64,000 bases of DNA from Gremmenia infestans. Its lineage: Eukaryota > Ascomycota > Leotiomycetes > Helotiales > Hamatocanthoscyphaceae. A program made the position numbers and the translations under genes. The stretch lies in the NCBI GenBank assembly GCA_032629725.1, contig JAFEVB010000012.1:1054001-1118000 (forward strand), read 5' to 3'. The notes below the pieces were generated by a model. It made no database searches. It saw only the letters and a list, made by a program, of their open reading frames with translations, and had not been told where the DNA came from. Position 1 is the stretch's first letter, and each line of letters begins with the position of its first letter. This document shows, piece after piece, positions 21,633 through 34,142 of the stretch.

Positions 21633-23392
21633 ATTGACAGTCCAGAGGGGTGGAAGAATATGCAGGAGGGGACGAAAGATCTGGGTCAGAACGAGTTATC
21701 TGAAGTCGTTCTGAATGAAGAACAAGAAATGATAACTACGGGTGCCAACTAGCTTCACTACCTCTAAGGGAGAAAGTGTCGACACTTTGTACATTTCAGT
21801 CAGAGCAAGATATCCATTTAGAGAAAGATATTCATAGGGAGAAAGATATTCATTTGAAGAGAGGTATCAACACTCCAGCATACTCTATCAACGCGTCGAA
21901 CAAGCAGTCAAAACCTTACTGTCTTACCACCCATGACATGATGGAAGACTCTGCCGGCTCCGCAGAAGTGTAGATCAATGAACAAGACGAGATTGACGCT
22001 GTATATGATTTTCACCGCCTATGATGAACAATGCTGCGTAACCCTTTTGAGGAGAAAATCGCTTACTTAGGAGTCTGGTCGGCCAAGGAAGAGGGCAAGT
22101 TTAAACGATATCATCGACTTAAGCCTAGAGCCCTGAGAGATAAATTACGTACTTCATCCCAGACCAAAAGTTACTACGCAGGGGTGTCACGCTAGGTTAG
22201 ATTTCTATAGTATCCTCTAACCAATGAACCGTAGTATTATATTTATACGTAGGATTTTTTGGCCTAGCATAAAGTCTTTACGTTTTGAACCCAAAACGAC
22301 AATCAAGCAAATAAATACAAGTAGAAGACATCCTTATAAGATCTAGTTTACTATGTATTTATTATATTAGAATAACCACGGCAATCCCAAATGTAGAGTT
22401 TTTATTATTGCCCTCTATATACGGTTGTGACCAATGAACCCACACCCTATACATTGTCACAAACATGCTTTTGATTTAATTCAATCAAAAATAATGTGGT
22501 ATTGAAAGCGGCTTGAGGCCTAGTCATGCCTATCTCTCAACGGCTGCGGTCCGTAACAGCAGGGGGATCTAAAGTAGGGATTGATTGGGCTCTCTAGCGG
22601 GTTGTTACAGGTTACTAAGTATTATCAAGAATACTGTACTTGTCCACTTGAAACCAGGATGCGACTAGGGTAATAGAGGATTTTAATTGGCGAGAAAAGT
22701 CCCTGGATTGATCATTTATGCCTTAATTAGTGATCAAACTGTTAAAAGCCCCACTTTCTACTAGACTAAGAATGTTTCTGGCTGGTGGGATCCATACAAG
22801 TCCTGTAAAAGCATATGTTGTGGACAGTTGCATTTACTTCGAATTATGATAACACCCTAAAGCTAATTACCCCGTATTCATCCAGTTCTCGTCCCCGGGT
22901 TCTGGATTCTCAACCCAGCCCCGTAAACTCCCCGAACGGTAATGCCTGTACTACTGTAGATCTGATGTAGATCGGAATACTTGAAGGGTAAGACCATATT
23001 GGGATATGAGACTTCGTAGTTTCAATCTCTTTATACTTCGTACTTTGAAGTACAAAGTATGATTAATAAAGGATGAGCATCTGGTATCGGGCGTAATAAT
23101 TTCAGATACTCTACATACGGTTCTATACATTAGCATATAAAAATTCAATTGTTCGGAAAGTTGACTATCTCTCGAGAAGAAGCTCTCTCTCTCCTTAATA
23201 GAAAGGGGTTGGGTTGGTAATACTTTGTCCTAGGCGAAAACCCTGAACAGGGGTTATGGTGCCGGGGGTCTATGCACTCCTATTCTCCTACTCCGTACGC
23301 TTCGTACCAGTATTACACCGTACGGGAATCCCTGTCATCACGACTGTGCGTAAATTTCCTCTCGCCTGGGACAATGCTGGTAAACTGCTCCC
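21633..23392. other. AT-rich gene-poor gap
   Basis: It contains the receptor promoter, a 3 x 18-bp tandem repeat (21809-21862), and stop-dense AT-rich DNA. TACTTCGTA- and TACTCCGTA-like words recur from about 23030. No gene is recognised. Confidence 0.45.
21809..21862 (+). repeat. 18-bp tandem repeat, 3 copies
   Basis: Three consecutive imperfect 18-mers based on GATATTCATTTAGAGAAA, starting at 21809, 21827 and 21845. In frame they would read (D-I-H-x-x-K/R) repeats, but no credible gene contains them. Confidence 0.8.
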
Positions 23393-23629
23393 TGGCTTTT
23401 CTAAGTCTAACGCTCTCTATTATAATTACTCCATAACTTTATAAATCTACTGCGCACCACTTAAATAGCCGGGATTTGACTAAAGACAGGGCAAGCCTCA
23501 CTTTAAGATTGGACTAGTCCCGCTATTCTAGAGGCTCATTCTAGGATTATATATAGGCTAATTATATACGCAGGGACCGATAGATCCGAGCTAAGTAGTG
23601 GGGAGCTGTCAGATTTGAAAAAGGGCGAC
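23393..23629. mobile_element. MITE-like element, diverged inverse copy 2
   Basis: Read on the plus strand this aligns with the reverse complement of the element at 15198-15448. Shared anchors in order are CTTTTCTAAGTCT, ATAAATCTACTGCGC, CACTTTAAGATTGG, GCTAAGTAGTG and GAGCTGTCAG...AAAAAGGGCGA. The differences are mostly transitions, as in RIP-mutated copies. Ends are approximate, and TA flanks are no longer evident. Confidence 0.65.
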
Positions 23630-24942
23630 TTGAAGAATCCGTACTCCGTACTCAACGAACGACCGTGCGCATCCTGGTTAGTACGCATGAACATACGCAT
23701 GCTTCATCCACAGGCTGGGCCGTTTGAAGCGGACCTATGGGCTATAAAGCCAGGGAGGAAAAAAATTCGGCAATGGTCATAAAATCCCCACAAACCTGTT
23801 TGGACTCAGCCTTTTCGAGGGGTATTTGATTACAAACTCTTGAAGGCAGAAATTACTGAGAAGTACGAAGTAAACTTGATCTCTAAGGGGAAGCCACAAC
23901 TACGTCTGTTCGTTCAACTAATTAGATAACCTGTGCTTTTGTACTTGCGCCGAGCCAAATAGACAACTAAAGTTAATGACAAGTTTACCCTTATGCTTGC
24001 ACGGGTCATCAGCGGCCTCTCTTTTCCTGATCCATGATCTTTAAAAGTAGGATGGGTCAAGACAGATCAAGTATGGCCGGGGTCACTCTCAGAAACTTCA
24101 CTGAAGAACCATCTTACTTTGAAGTAGATCACTTGTACCACAGGAACGGGAGGATGCTAAATGATAGAGAACTAACTTTCGAGAAGGTAGAATGAATACT
24201 CCGTAATGTAACGGCAGAAAGGTTATGGGCTCGTAAGTACTTCGTACATCGTAGAAATTGCTATAGCGTTCAAGGGCCGGCTGGGTTTTTCTCTCTAGTA
24301 AAATTAACCCTAGCCAGTCAAGCCAGTTGATCAACCACTTTACAAAATTTGAATAGTGAGTTTGTCGTTCTTACAAAAGTCAGAACTACAGCTAGAGTTA
24401 AGCCAATTAAGCCACAGCAGTTTTCCAACTAACCATCGACAATGCTGCGGCCCGGGATATCCACTTTCGTTGTGGCTGATCCATCTTTCAACCACGTTTT
24501 GCCACCGTTGGAACGGTCAACTAGGCCTTAAATTGCTGTAAGCAAGTACTTCGTAATACTTGGTACAAGTAATTTACAGAATCTAAACATCTGATTGGAC
24601 AAGATTACTTGTTGCAGAAGATCTCTCAAGAAGGCTTTGCGCTAGTGATACTAAGAATACTAAATTGTAGGGGTTACAATTAATTGACCTTGGTAAGATT
24701 TTCGTCGCCCTTGCAAACACCAGAAAATGGCAAGTAGCCGGCAGATCTCCACCCACTTCGGAATCCAACCCCGAATCATCGCTCTTCCATTTGAAATGGA
24801 GCTGATAATGATCAAAGAAATGATCGACATGATATTGGCAGTATATAAGTCTTGGAGCATTCCCTCTAATTTACAAAGCATCAATCCATCACACTCTTTT
24901 GATTTTTCTGTTTTATTTTACTTCAGACTTCAATCACTCATT
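23630..24942. other. AT-rich gap upstream of the peroxidase
   Basis: 1.3 kb with repeated TACTTCGTA- and AAGTACGAAGTA-type words and no recognised gene. The last ~100 bp are pyrimidine-rich and precede the peroxidase ATG; TATATAAG at 24842-24849 could be its TATA element. Confidence 0.4.
24842..24849 (+). promoter_or_regulatory. Possible TATA element of the peroxidase gene
   Basis: TATATAAG about 95 bp upstream of the ATG at 24943. The spacing suits a TATA box with a short, pyrimidine-rich 5' UTR (CTTCAGACTTCAATCACTCA just before the ATG). Weak evidence by sequence alone. Confidence 0.35.
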
Positions 24943-26751
24943 ATGAAGCTGATTAACTGCGTATCGTTTTTTGTTCTCTCACAGACATTTCATCATGTCT
25001 CCGCTCTCCCTGCGTTTGCGGAAAACATAGACATGCATGCTCCAATTCCCCTTGATGCTTTCAAGAAGAGCTCCCCTGTGGCCGGCCGTACTGCTGAGGT
25101 TGGCGGGCACAACATCCCAATTGAGCATTGGGCAACACTTATGAAGGATTCACTGGTTGAAGGATTCGCTCAAGCCAAACGCCCAAGAAAGAGGTCAACG
25201 TTTAACGCTGAGGCTCAACTTATTGATGGTTCGTTTACTTATGAGCGCCTTCAACGGTTCGCTGACCACTGACTTAGTACACGGCGACCACGAATTCATT
25301 ATGCCAAACTTCACTGCTGGCGATGTCCGTGGTCCATGCCCTGGATTGAACACGTTGTCAAATCACAACTACCTGCCGCGCAATGGGATGGCCAGTGTAA
25401 GATAATTCTTTGAGCTTTCCGGACTGTTTGCTGACGACCCGTAAGATTTCACAATACATTGAAGCTACCCAGAAAGTATGGGGCATGGGTCCAGACATCA
25501 GCACTATTCTCGCCGTCTACGGCACGGTTTTTGGGGGCAACATTTTGTCTTTGAATCCAGGTGTCAGCATTGTGAGACTTCACCCCAGCTCTTTCTTGCT
25601 TCTGGATTAATACGCTGTTACTGACTACCGGTTCAGGGCGGCATGTCTAGCACTGCGAATCCTGAACAGATTCTTGACAACGCTGGCGGGCTTTTGGGCG
25701 AGGTTCGCGGCCTGTCAGGTACTCACAACACTTTTGAGGTCGATGGGTCGAATACGCGCAATGATAAGTACGATGCTATTGGCAACGTTGATGGTAAGTC
25801 TTTGGAACCTGGGCTTGGGTCCATGGTCAAATACATTGAGACTCCGACTCGTATCTGCCCAATTTTTGCTCTTGCATCGCTGACTTCACGTTCTCCCTAT
25901 TTAGACACGAACATGACCTACTTCGGCCGCTTGTACGCAAAGCAAAAGGACGCAGAGGTCCCCAACTACAATTTGGACGTCATGTTTGAGCATGCCATAG
26001 AACGATGGTACCAGGACATTTCATACAACCCTAACTTCATCTACCTTCCTTGGAGTGGATGGTTCGTCCGAAACGCGGCTATTATCTTCTCCGGTGAGCT
26101 GTTCAACAACCACTCTGATGAGTACCCAGATGGAATTTTGGGTAAGTCTCCCACTTTTGCTTATCCTCGTCGGAGCTAAAATCTGTCCCAACAGGCAAGG
26201 AAGCATTCAAGATGATCTATGGTGTCAGTGGTCCCGACGACAACCTGGTCTATACCAAGGGCAGTGACAGAATCCCCGAGAACTATTACAGGCGACCGGA
26301 AGACTTCCTGTTCATGGATGGATTAAAGGACCTCGTAACCTACACTATCCTCAAGTACCCAGCGCTGTTCAGGTAAGCTGTCCCACGTCCTCCGTATTTT
26401 CCTCATCTAACCTTCACCAGCATCGGAGGCAACACCAACGGTGTCAACACCTTCACTGGTCTCGACTTCGCCGACATCACTGGTGGCGTATTCAACGCCG
26501 CTAACTTGCTAGAGGGCAACAATGCGATCTGCTTTGCCTTCCAATTTGTCAAGGAGGCCTCTCCCAACATGTTGTCCTCCCTGTATGCCACCATTGGCCC
26601 AATCCTTTCCACCCTCACCGAGGCCCTTGACGTCGTTTTCCTCTCATTGGACTGCCCGGCCTACAAGGACTTGAGCGTAAACGGGACGGACTTGTTCAGC
26701 TACTTCAACGCCACCTACCCTGGTGCTCAGTTGACCAACGGTGCCATGTAA
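24943..26751 (+). CDS. Secreted heme-thiolate peroxidase (chloroperoxidase/peroxygenase family)
   Basis: Seven exons: 24943-25228, 25278-25396, 25446-25571, 25637-25793, 25905-26141, 26195-26372, 26421-26751. All introns are GT-AG, mostly 48-65 bp with one of 111 bp. The exons sum to 1434 nt, giving 477 aa in frame. A signal peptide (CVSFFVLSQTFHHVSA) is followed by the family hallmark GPCPGLNTLSNHNYLPRNG, whose PCP Cys is the proximal heme ligand. An NxxD-type segment (SNTRNDKYD) precedes the putative distal region. Several N-glycosylation sites (NFT, NMT, NGT, NAT) are visible. It belongs with Peroxidase_2/unspecific peroxygenases, which use hydrogen peroxide for halogenation or oxygenation of organic substrates. 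Substrate cannot be told from sequence. Confidence 0.92.
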
Positions 26752-29230
26752 ACCCCTCGATGTTCGAGCGGTTGAAGAGGTAAAGATGTTTAGTGTTACG
26801 AAGACCACATGCTGTATATAATTTTTAATGCCAATGAATATACTTTCCATTCTGATGCTTGTGGACCAGTCTTAATTTTGGTAAGCATAGGTTAACCCTT
26901 GAGTGGAGTCCTTTGATCTTTTGGTACCTAGCATGCACTGTTCAGTAAGTTCAGTTGCGTTGCAGTGTTTTTAAAAAAAATTGTCTGGCATGTCGCCTGG
27001 CCGTTATCTGTGTATCCTTTGCTGGTAGCGTGGACTTATCATTGCTTGAGACTGGTTTTGCCCTCCGCGGGGCGTGGTGGCAATTATTTGGTTCGGGTTC
27101 TTGGCTTTGAGGCGCAGGATTGATTTTTTAATTTGAAATATATATGCTTCAGCTGTTTTAGCTGGCTGGGAATTGCTATTATCTCTTTTGTCTTCCTCGG
27201 CGAAGAGATTAACGACGTAGTTTTTCTGTTATTAAGGAGGTAATCTAGTTCATTAGAGCCGTTATGATCAACGCTTCCTGCAGTTATAATTTCGAATTCT
27301 TCATTGCCGCGTTCGGTTTGTGGGCGGATAATTTTGAGAGAGGTGTGGTTGTACAACTCAAGGCCTGTTCACTTCGTAGTTTTAATCTGCATATAAGAGA
27401 TTGGATAAAGCACAAAGGCGGTTTTTATTGACGGACGTCGTCAAAAGCAGCGGCTCGGTAAGCGAGGCGAAAAGGTAAGGGGAGGTAAGCGAAGCGCCAT
27501 CCCCGAAGCGGAAATGCTGAACATTAATCATGTTAAGGATTTAGAAGTCTCATCAGCTTGTGAAATGCATATAAGCATATCTAGAATTTGTTGGGAAGTA
27601 TGCTAGTATCTCTTACGACGCTTAAGAAGTAGTCAAATGCTAGCAGTATCGGGAATTTCTCTTACGCCGGAGTATTTCCGTAGAAACAAACTTTGACCCA
27701 TCTTTCGAAATTCTGCTACGAAGTAAGTTTTATCACGTAATCCTGTCCCCCTGCCCTGTGGAGAGTGGTGGTCCAAGCATCCCTCCTGTAGGGCAGGGGG
27801 AGACGATTACTTCGGAATCCGGATGCTGTCCGACACTAGACCCTCGGCTTTCCTCATAGAGGTTATAGTTTATTGTATGGACTGCAGATCCCTCCTTCTC
27901 AAGTTCTCCCCGCATTATCACTATCTTATCTCGAAATGAAAAGAAAAAGGGTAGTGTATGTACGGAGCATGAGATTGCTTGCTCTATTTAATTTAGAATT
28001 TTGATTTAGTACTCTATATCTTGCTTCTTATTAATCTTAGCTGTTTGTAACGATACCTTATACCAAGCCCTTTGTGCACCTTATACGAGTCATGTAAGGC
28101 GAGGCGTAGGTGAGGTGGCATGGATACCTACGGAGTAGCTGCCAAGACGGGTGCCAAGCTCCCGGCCCTTTCAATACTCCGCCGTACCCTTCGTACAGTA
28201 CTGTATGAAAGAGGCGGGGCGGGGGTCTAGTAGCGCCTAAATACTCCATACCTTACTAGCTTAGTATACGGCACAGGCCTCCGAGAACATCCTCGTCAAA
28301 ATAAACCCTACGCAAGATTTAAAGGCATGGGTTTCCCTGATAGGGGCTGCCATAGAAAACCAACATTACTGTACCGGAATAATCCCTATGCGGGCTATTC
28401 TTTGCCTAGGAGCATAAATGACGTAGCAGCCAATAGGGCATTGTCGTAAGCTGTTAGCCAAGACGCTAGTACTGCAGATGCATTTACAGCTTCTTCTCCC
28501 GCGACCCGAGTGGAGAGAGAGAAAGAGGGAAGAGAAAGGGGGCAAAGGGATGAAGATGCCAATCTATATAGAATTATGCAAAGAGGAAAGCTAAAGTAAG
28601 AATGAAGTTGTTGCTGTGTTTGTTAAGTATTTTACATTTTCATATGATTGTGCGCCATATAAGTGTGCTTTATATAGGTAGGTATATTACTTCAATGTAG
28701 ATACATGTGCACTGCCACAACCGCCCAACCCCGCTTACCCCGCTACCTACCTCCGCATATATAGCTATAGGTATCAGCTGCTTATAACGCCTCTATAGTT
28801 GCATAGAAGACAATATTCTTATAACAAGTAAGAAATAATATTATATGCATAGATCGCAAGCTATCACCATGCTATGAATGTTTTGAAACTCTTTTATTGC
28901 GATTCTGATACGTTACTCGGCATATAGATCAATCATTGGACGATTCCGCAGCAATCTAGCCTTGCAGTAATTGTTTCCAGGAATCCAACATCCTTCACCA
29001 ATAGCATGCACGGGGTTAATTGACTAGTCGATAGCGATGGTAACTGCTGACCAAAAGTGTGCCAGCCATAGACATACGTGGGAGGCCTCTGTGATAAGAG
29101 AATGTATACATGCCATGCCCCGCTTTCCAACAGCCAGCCAGGACTTGCAACTTATATGGCAATCCGTCCTCTTGTCTCATACCATTATTTTTCCATTGAC
29201 CGTTTGACTCAATATCCAAGTTCTGCAGCA
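26752..29230. other. 2.5-kb gene-poor gap
   Basis: It contains the peroxidase 3' UTR, AT-rich DNA, a 74-bp GC-rich hairpin (27737-27810), a purine-rich patch near 28505-28555, and CGTACGGAGTA-like words around 28120-28210. No coding region is recognised. The right end is the OPT transporter promoter. Confidence 0.45.
27737..27810. repeat. GC-rich inverted repeat (hairpin)
   Basis: The left arm GTAATCCTGTCCCCCTGCCCT (27737-27757) and the reverse complement of the right arm ending at 27810 (GTAATCGTCTCCCCCTGCCCT) match at 19 of 21 positions, separated by about 32 bp. It stands out in an AT-rich gap and could be the fused ends of a deleted foldback element. Confidence 0.75.
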
Positions 29231-32120
29231 ATGTCTAACGCAGTAGAACGCATTGATGATGAAGTAACGTCGAGCCCGTATGGGTCCGAGCAGGAGAAGA
29301 AGACCCCCGCACCAGATATTCAAGAGCGATTTGGAGATCAGATTCCTCACTTGATGCTTGAGACACTGGCTCCCAATGGCGAAGGGGACTACATCCTGGA
29401 AAAGATCAACAGCATGACCGAGGAAGAAGCTGTGGCAATCATTGATGAGTCCGTCAAGTTCCATGCAGACGACTGGAATTTTCCGGTAGACATGCGTGAT
29501 CGAATGAAGCGATTACTTCAGGGTCCAAAGGTTTATGGTGAGTTCTACGACCGAGACCTGAGAATCGACGCGACTATGATGAGATACTCGTCTCCCTATC
29601 CGGTAAGTCATTCTTCGGAGAAAATATCCTACTTCTTCTATACATTACGGGTTGATTCACTATTGAGGCATTTTGTCAAAGTTAGTTTCTCTTGAAGAAA
29701 TGTCTCAACCCCCATGGAACATTGCGTTTCCAATTCTATCACAGCAGGCAATACTAACTCCATGATCTTGGCGTACAGGGAGTCAGAGCAGTGGCAGAGC
29801 CTCTGGACAACGCAGACGTTCCGTTCGAAACCATTAGAGCATATTTCTTGGGCATCGGCTGGGCTATTATTGGTACTTTCATGTCAACTTTTTTCAACAG
29901 TCGATTCCCCTCAATCAGTAAGTGCACTATTTCCACTATGAGCCATCCTTCCCTTCCCTCGCAGGCTTCTAGTTGATCTCACTAACTTCGCTTGAAGCTC
30001 TGGGTGGACCGGTGATCCAGATCTTGCTGTTTCCCTGTGGTAAACTCCTGCAATTTGTCTTGCCAGACTGGGGAATTAATGTAATGGGTATTCGTCACTC
30101 TCTAAATCCTGGAATCTGGAATTTCAAGGAACAAATGTTCACTACTATCACGTATAACATAGCGATATACACAACCAACAGCTACGGAATGATTCTGGTA
30201 CAAAAGTCACCAGTCTTTTACGGCGAAACTTTTGTCACATTCGGTTACCAATTAATGTTGACATTATTTGTTCAGCTGATGGGAATGGGCTTTGCTGGAT
30301 ATCTGAGACGCTTCAGTGTGTACCCGGTCAAGGCTCTGTGGCCTACAGTCCTGCCAATCATTGCAATGAACCGAGCGCTGACTCGACCCGAGCCGAAGGA
30401 GAACATCTATGGATGGACGATTTCCAGATACAAGTTCTTCTTGATTTGCACCATCAGCATGTTCATCTACTACTGGCTCCCAGGATTCCTGTTTACGGCA
30501 CTTTCTACCTTCAATTGGATGACCTGGATCGATCCTAAGAATGTCACTCTTGCAATTCTTACAGGATCCAGCTTAGGTTTGGGTTTGTTCAATCCGATCA
30601 CTACTTTTGACTGGAATGTTGCAACTTCTTCGTATGCTGCTTTGGCACAGCCCTTCTTTAGTACCTGCACAATGTACTTTGGGAGTATCCTTGGTGGCTT
30701 CATAATTCTGGGAATTTATTACTCGAATATGTACAACACAGCTTACCTGCCCATCAACTTGTCTTCGGCCTACACAAACAACGGTACCTCGTACAAAGTA
30801 CAGCAAATAGTAGTTAACAACAAGCTCGATGAGACCCTCTATCAACAGTATTCGCCTCCATTCTATACTGCGGGTTACATTCTGACGGTCGGAGCAAACT
30901 TTGCGTTTTATCCAGTCTATTTTCTCTACATCATGGTCAACCAATGGAGCACTGTTTCGGAAGCCTATGTCAATTTCTACAAAGGACTGCGGCACGGAAG
31001 GGGCAACTACGAAGGAGCGATGGACGTACACAGCCGGCTGATGTCGAAGTACAAGGAAGTCCCCGACTGGTGGTTCCTCTTGATTCTGGTAGCCGCTATC
31101 GTCGTTTCGATAGTTTTCCTCGAGATCTACCCACTCGATACTCCAGTCTGGCTCGTCTTTGTGATGATTGGCATCAACCTCGTCTTTGCTGTCCCCCTTT
31201 CATTCTTGTCAGCAACAACAGGTACCAACCTGGGACTGGGCTCCCTGATTCAGGTGATCACCGGTTTCATCTTGCCAAACAACCCCCATGCCTTCCTGTT
31301 TGCTCAAACGCTGGGCTCTTGGGCTCTTGCTGGATACGGAGACAACTATGTTCAGGATCAAAAAATGGCTCATTACTGCAAGATTGCTCCTAGAGCTGTA
31401 TTCAGGAGTCAGATTGGAACCATCATCATAACTTGCTTCGTGGCGGTCGGCACGCAAGACTTCATCCTCACAAGCGTCAAAGGCCTATGCACGCCTGACC
31501 AGCCAAGTAGATTCACTTGCGCCAATGATGGATTCCCTCTTTACGCCAGTTCTCTGATGTGGGGTCTCCTTGGATCTGACAGGATGTTCAACTCACTTTA
31601 CCCGCTCTTCAAATGGTGTTTCCTGATTGGTTTTGGCATAGCCATTTTGTTCCTGACCGGGCAACATTTCGGACCGAAATACTTACCGGGTATTCGAGAA
31701 AAGTTGAGGTTGAAACTCAGACCACGGACTTTTGAGCTCATAAACAAGACTTTGTTCCCGTTTGTTGCCTCGCTGCTCTGGCTGAATCCAATTCTCATCA
31801 TCCAGGGAGTCCAGCATTGGGCGCCTTCTAACATGACCTACAAAACCCCTGGCATGATATTGTCCTTCGTCTTCATGTACTGGCTGCCACGACATCGGTT
31901 GGCGTGGTGGGAGAAGTACAACTATACGCTATCTGCAGCTTTGACTGCGGGGGTTGCTCTTAGTGGGCTAATTATGTTTTTTGCCATTGGGTACCATCCA
32001 AAAACTCTGAGCTGGTGGGGTAACAAGGTCAGTTCTGCAGGAGTGGATGGATCGCTGGTTGGTATCTTGCCACTTCCGGTACGAGGCTACTTTGGGCCTG
32101 AGAAGGGGAGCTTTCCGTAG
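29231..32120 (+). CDS. OPT-family oligopeptide transporter
   Basis: Three exons: 29231-29602, 29779-29917, 29998-32120 (introns of 176 and 80 bp). They sum to 2634 nt, giving 877 aa in frame. A cytoplasmic acidic N-terminus of ~150 residues precedes roughly 14-16 hydrophobic segments. Family landmarks include SRFPSI, the NPG signature (SLNPGIWNFKEQMF), a GDNYVQDQKMAHYCK motif and a C-terminal HxLAWWEKYNY block. OPT proteins are proton-coupled plasma-membrane importers of tetra- and pentapeptides, glutathione or metal chelates. This copy aligns with the fungal PT clade, not the metal-chelate YSL clade, by its NPG motif. The length is normal. The start at 29231 is the first ATG that leads into the conserved acidic segment. 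Confidence 0.93.
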
Positions 32121-33356
32121 TTTAATCCATAGGTAGGCGAGAGTTCGACTCGATGAGTACATAGTTGAGATGCATCCCTCTCCAGGGCATAATGAATGTT
32201 GCGGATCTGCCACGATGGATTGCACCGCACAAGGATTTGAAATAGGGGTTAGGCGATACGAACAATATTAGTCTCGAAAGGTTAAACCATTCTCTAAACC
32301 ATCTTCTGAAGCGAAAAAAGCTTAAACACTCGTGATGCACCGAAGACGAAACTCCTAGACTGTTGAAAGCGTAAAGACGAGACCTGGAGGGGTTAAGGAT
32401 CAGTCGCAAAAAGCTGTGCCAGTCCTGCAAACCAGCGCGCATTCACCCTCTCGCTTAAGAGGGGAAGCGAGGAGCAGAACACGCCGTGTAAACAACCAAA
32501 AAGAATAAACTTACGGTGCAAACCACGAATAAAAAAGAGATACAAATGAAATGATGAACAAAAAATGCAAAAAAATAATGGCCAATGGTGGCGGATTGGC
32601 ACCACCAGGCAATGATTGCACAAGGCAATAGTCAGGAACTGCTGTACAAAGTACAGGGAAAGCGATATCTCAATGTATCAACAACCTTCTACGGGTACAG
32701 TTAGCTACACAAGGTAGACTAAACCATGATAGCAATCATTTGCCAGAATGCAGAAGGGGCCTCAACCGCAATAAATGTTTTGAGTGGTAAAGTGTTAATT
32801 TGGTTTATATACCTACTTGACAGATTGGGAGAGCGGAATGCTATTGATTGGATGGTGGCTATTGGACGGAGTCATGTTATGCCGCTCATAAAGATATGCA
32901 TGAGGCAAGTAAAGGCAATGTCTCTTGGCCCGTGACCTGAGAGATGTGTGGTCAATGTCCTTTCAGATGTTATGGCATCATTTGAACCTCCATATTGCCT
33001 ATGAGGGTTAGACGCCACGTGATCTATATACTGACTAGTCCCCCAGAACCTATGTTATTCTGCGCGTTTGTTTTATATAATGATAGACCTTGTCTTACTT
33101 CTCTTTCATCTAGCACAAAATCATCTTTGATTTAGACTCAAGCTCCCATCTAAATTCCTTGAAAGAATGGAGTTAAGACATCAAGAATGTGGTGGTATTT
33201 GAAGAGGCTCACTGGTTCCGAGACCTTCATGCTCAGAGGTGAACTTAATTTCATTTCTAGTGACGGTGCATCAGACTCATAATGATCGGGGTACATATAT
33301 GATGCAAGGGAGAACCTTGGCAAGTCAAATCGTATCCTAATTACAAACAAAAGGCA
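32121..33356. other. Intergenic between the OPT and orphan genes
   Basis: 1.2 kb between convergent genes. Short frames only, with mild AT bias. Nothing is recognised. Confidence 0.45.
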
Positions 33357-34142
33357 TCATCCCTCAGTGGTATCCATTTCATCGCTGATGTGCAGTTCGC
33401 TCAAATTACCAGCTACCTTTTCAGCCTCTGCAATCTTCTTCTTTTCTGCTGCAATTCGTTCTGCCACCCACTCATCATCGTCAGCATCGGAGTGATCGTA
33501 ACACAACAAGATATCTGGCTGGGGAGCATGGTCGGCATCCGTGTCTGGGGAATGGTTCTACGACGGGTTAATTCACCGTAGATAGAGGGAGTTTACTGAA
33601 TAACCTACGACAATGTCCAAACCGGGCTGAGACATTGCCTTCTCCTCCCAGTATCTCTCGACCTGCTCAGGCGTCTCTCGATTGTTGTTGTGCATGCCGC
33701 GTTTCTGAGCAATCATCAGCAAAAGCAAGAAGAAAGCGCAAGGACAAGGGCTACATACCTGCCACATAGCATGGTTAAGCAACATCTGCTTCCACCAGAG
33801 CAGGCTCTCTATCTTATCAACTTCTTTGAATCCTTCCGAGGTAGCACGCGCAGTGGGGTCGTAGTTCTTGTAAGACCGAAACAGTAGCCTCATCCAGCCA
33901 GCTTCCATCTGCGGACGACTGATAACAACGTCCTTGTTGAGTATATCCATGTGTCCCCGATAGCCAATGTATCCTAAGACGTTGAAAATGTACCAGATGT
34001 CACCTTTGTACCTCGGATTTTTGAGATGGCGGGTTTTGACCTCGCTGAGTCGCTCATATTCGCTCAGAAACATGGGACAGCCCATGTCGTTAAAGTCGAT
34101 GATGCACGATTGTTGGTCGCTCTTCTGCATGTTGGCGTCCAT
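33357..34142 (-). CDS. Uncharacterised 226-aa protein
   Basis: Three exons: 34142-33759, 33704-33609, 33557-33357 (introns of 54 and 51 bp, GTATGT...CTCAG and GTAGGT...CGTAG). They sum to 681 nt, giving 226 aa in frame. The 54-bp intron is a multiple of three and stop-free, so intron retention cannot be excluded. The protein is soluble and Trp/Tyr-rich in the middle (DIWYIFNVLGYIGYRGH, WWKQMLLNHAMWQ) with a charged, probably helical tail (DDDEWVAERIAAEKKK). No signal peptide and no domain that I recognise. The ATG at 34142 was chosen because upstream extensions lack an ATG. Confidence 0.65.

Noticed and set aside
22185..22470. CCAATGAACC repeated near 22221 and 22431 with possible TGTCAC ends, considered as a transposon.
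   Set aside because: The shared words are short, the ends do not form a consistent inverted repeat, and no target-site duplication is visible.
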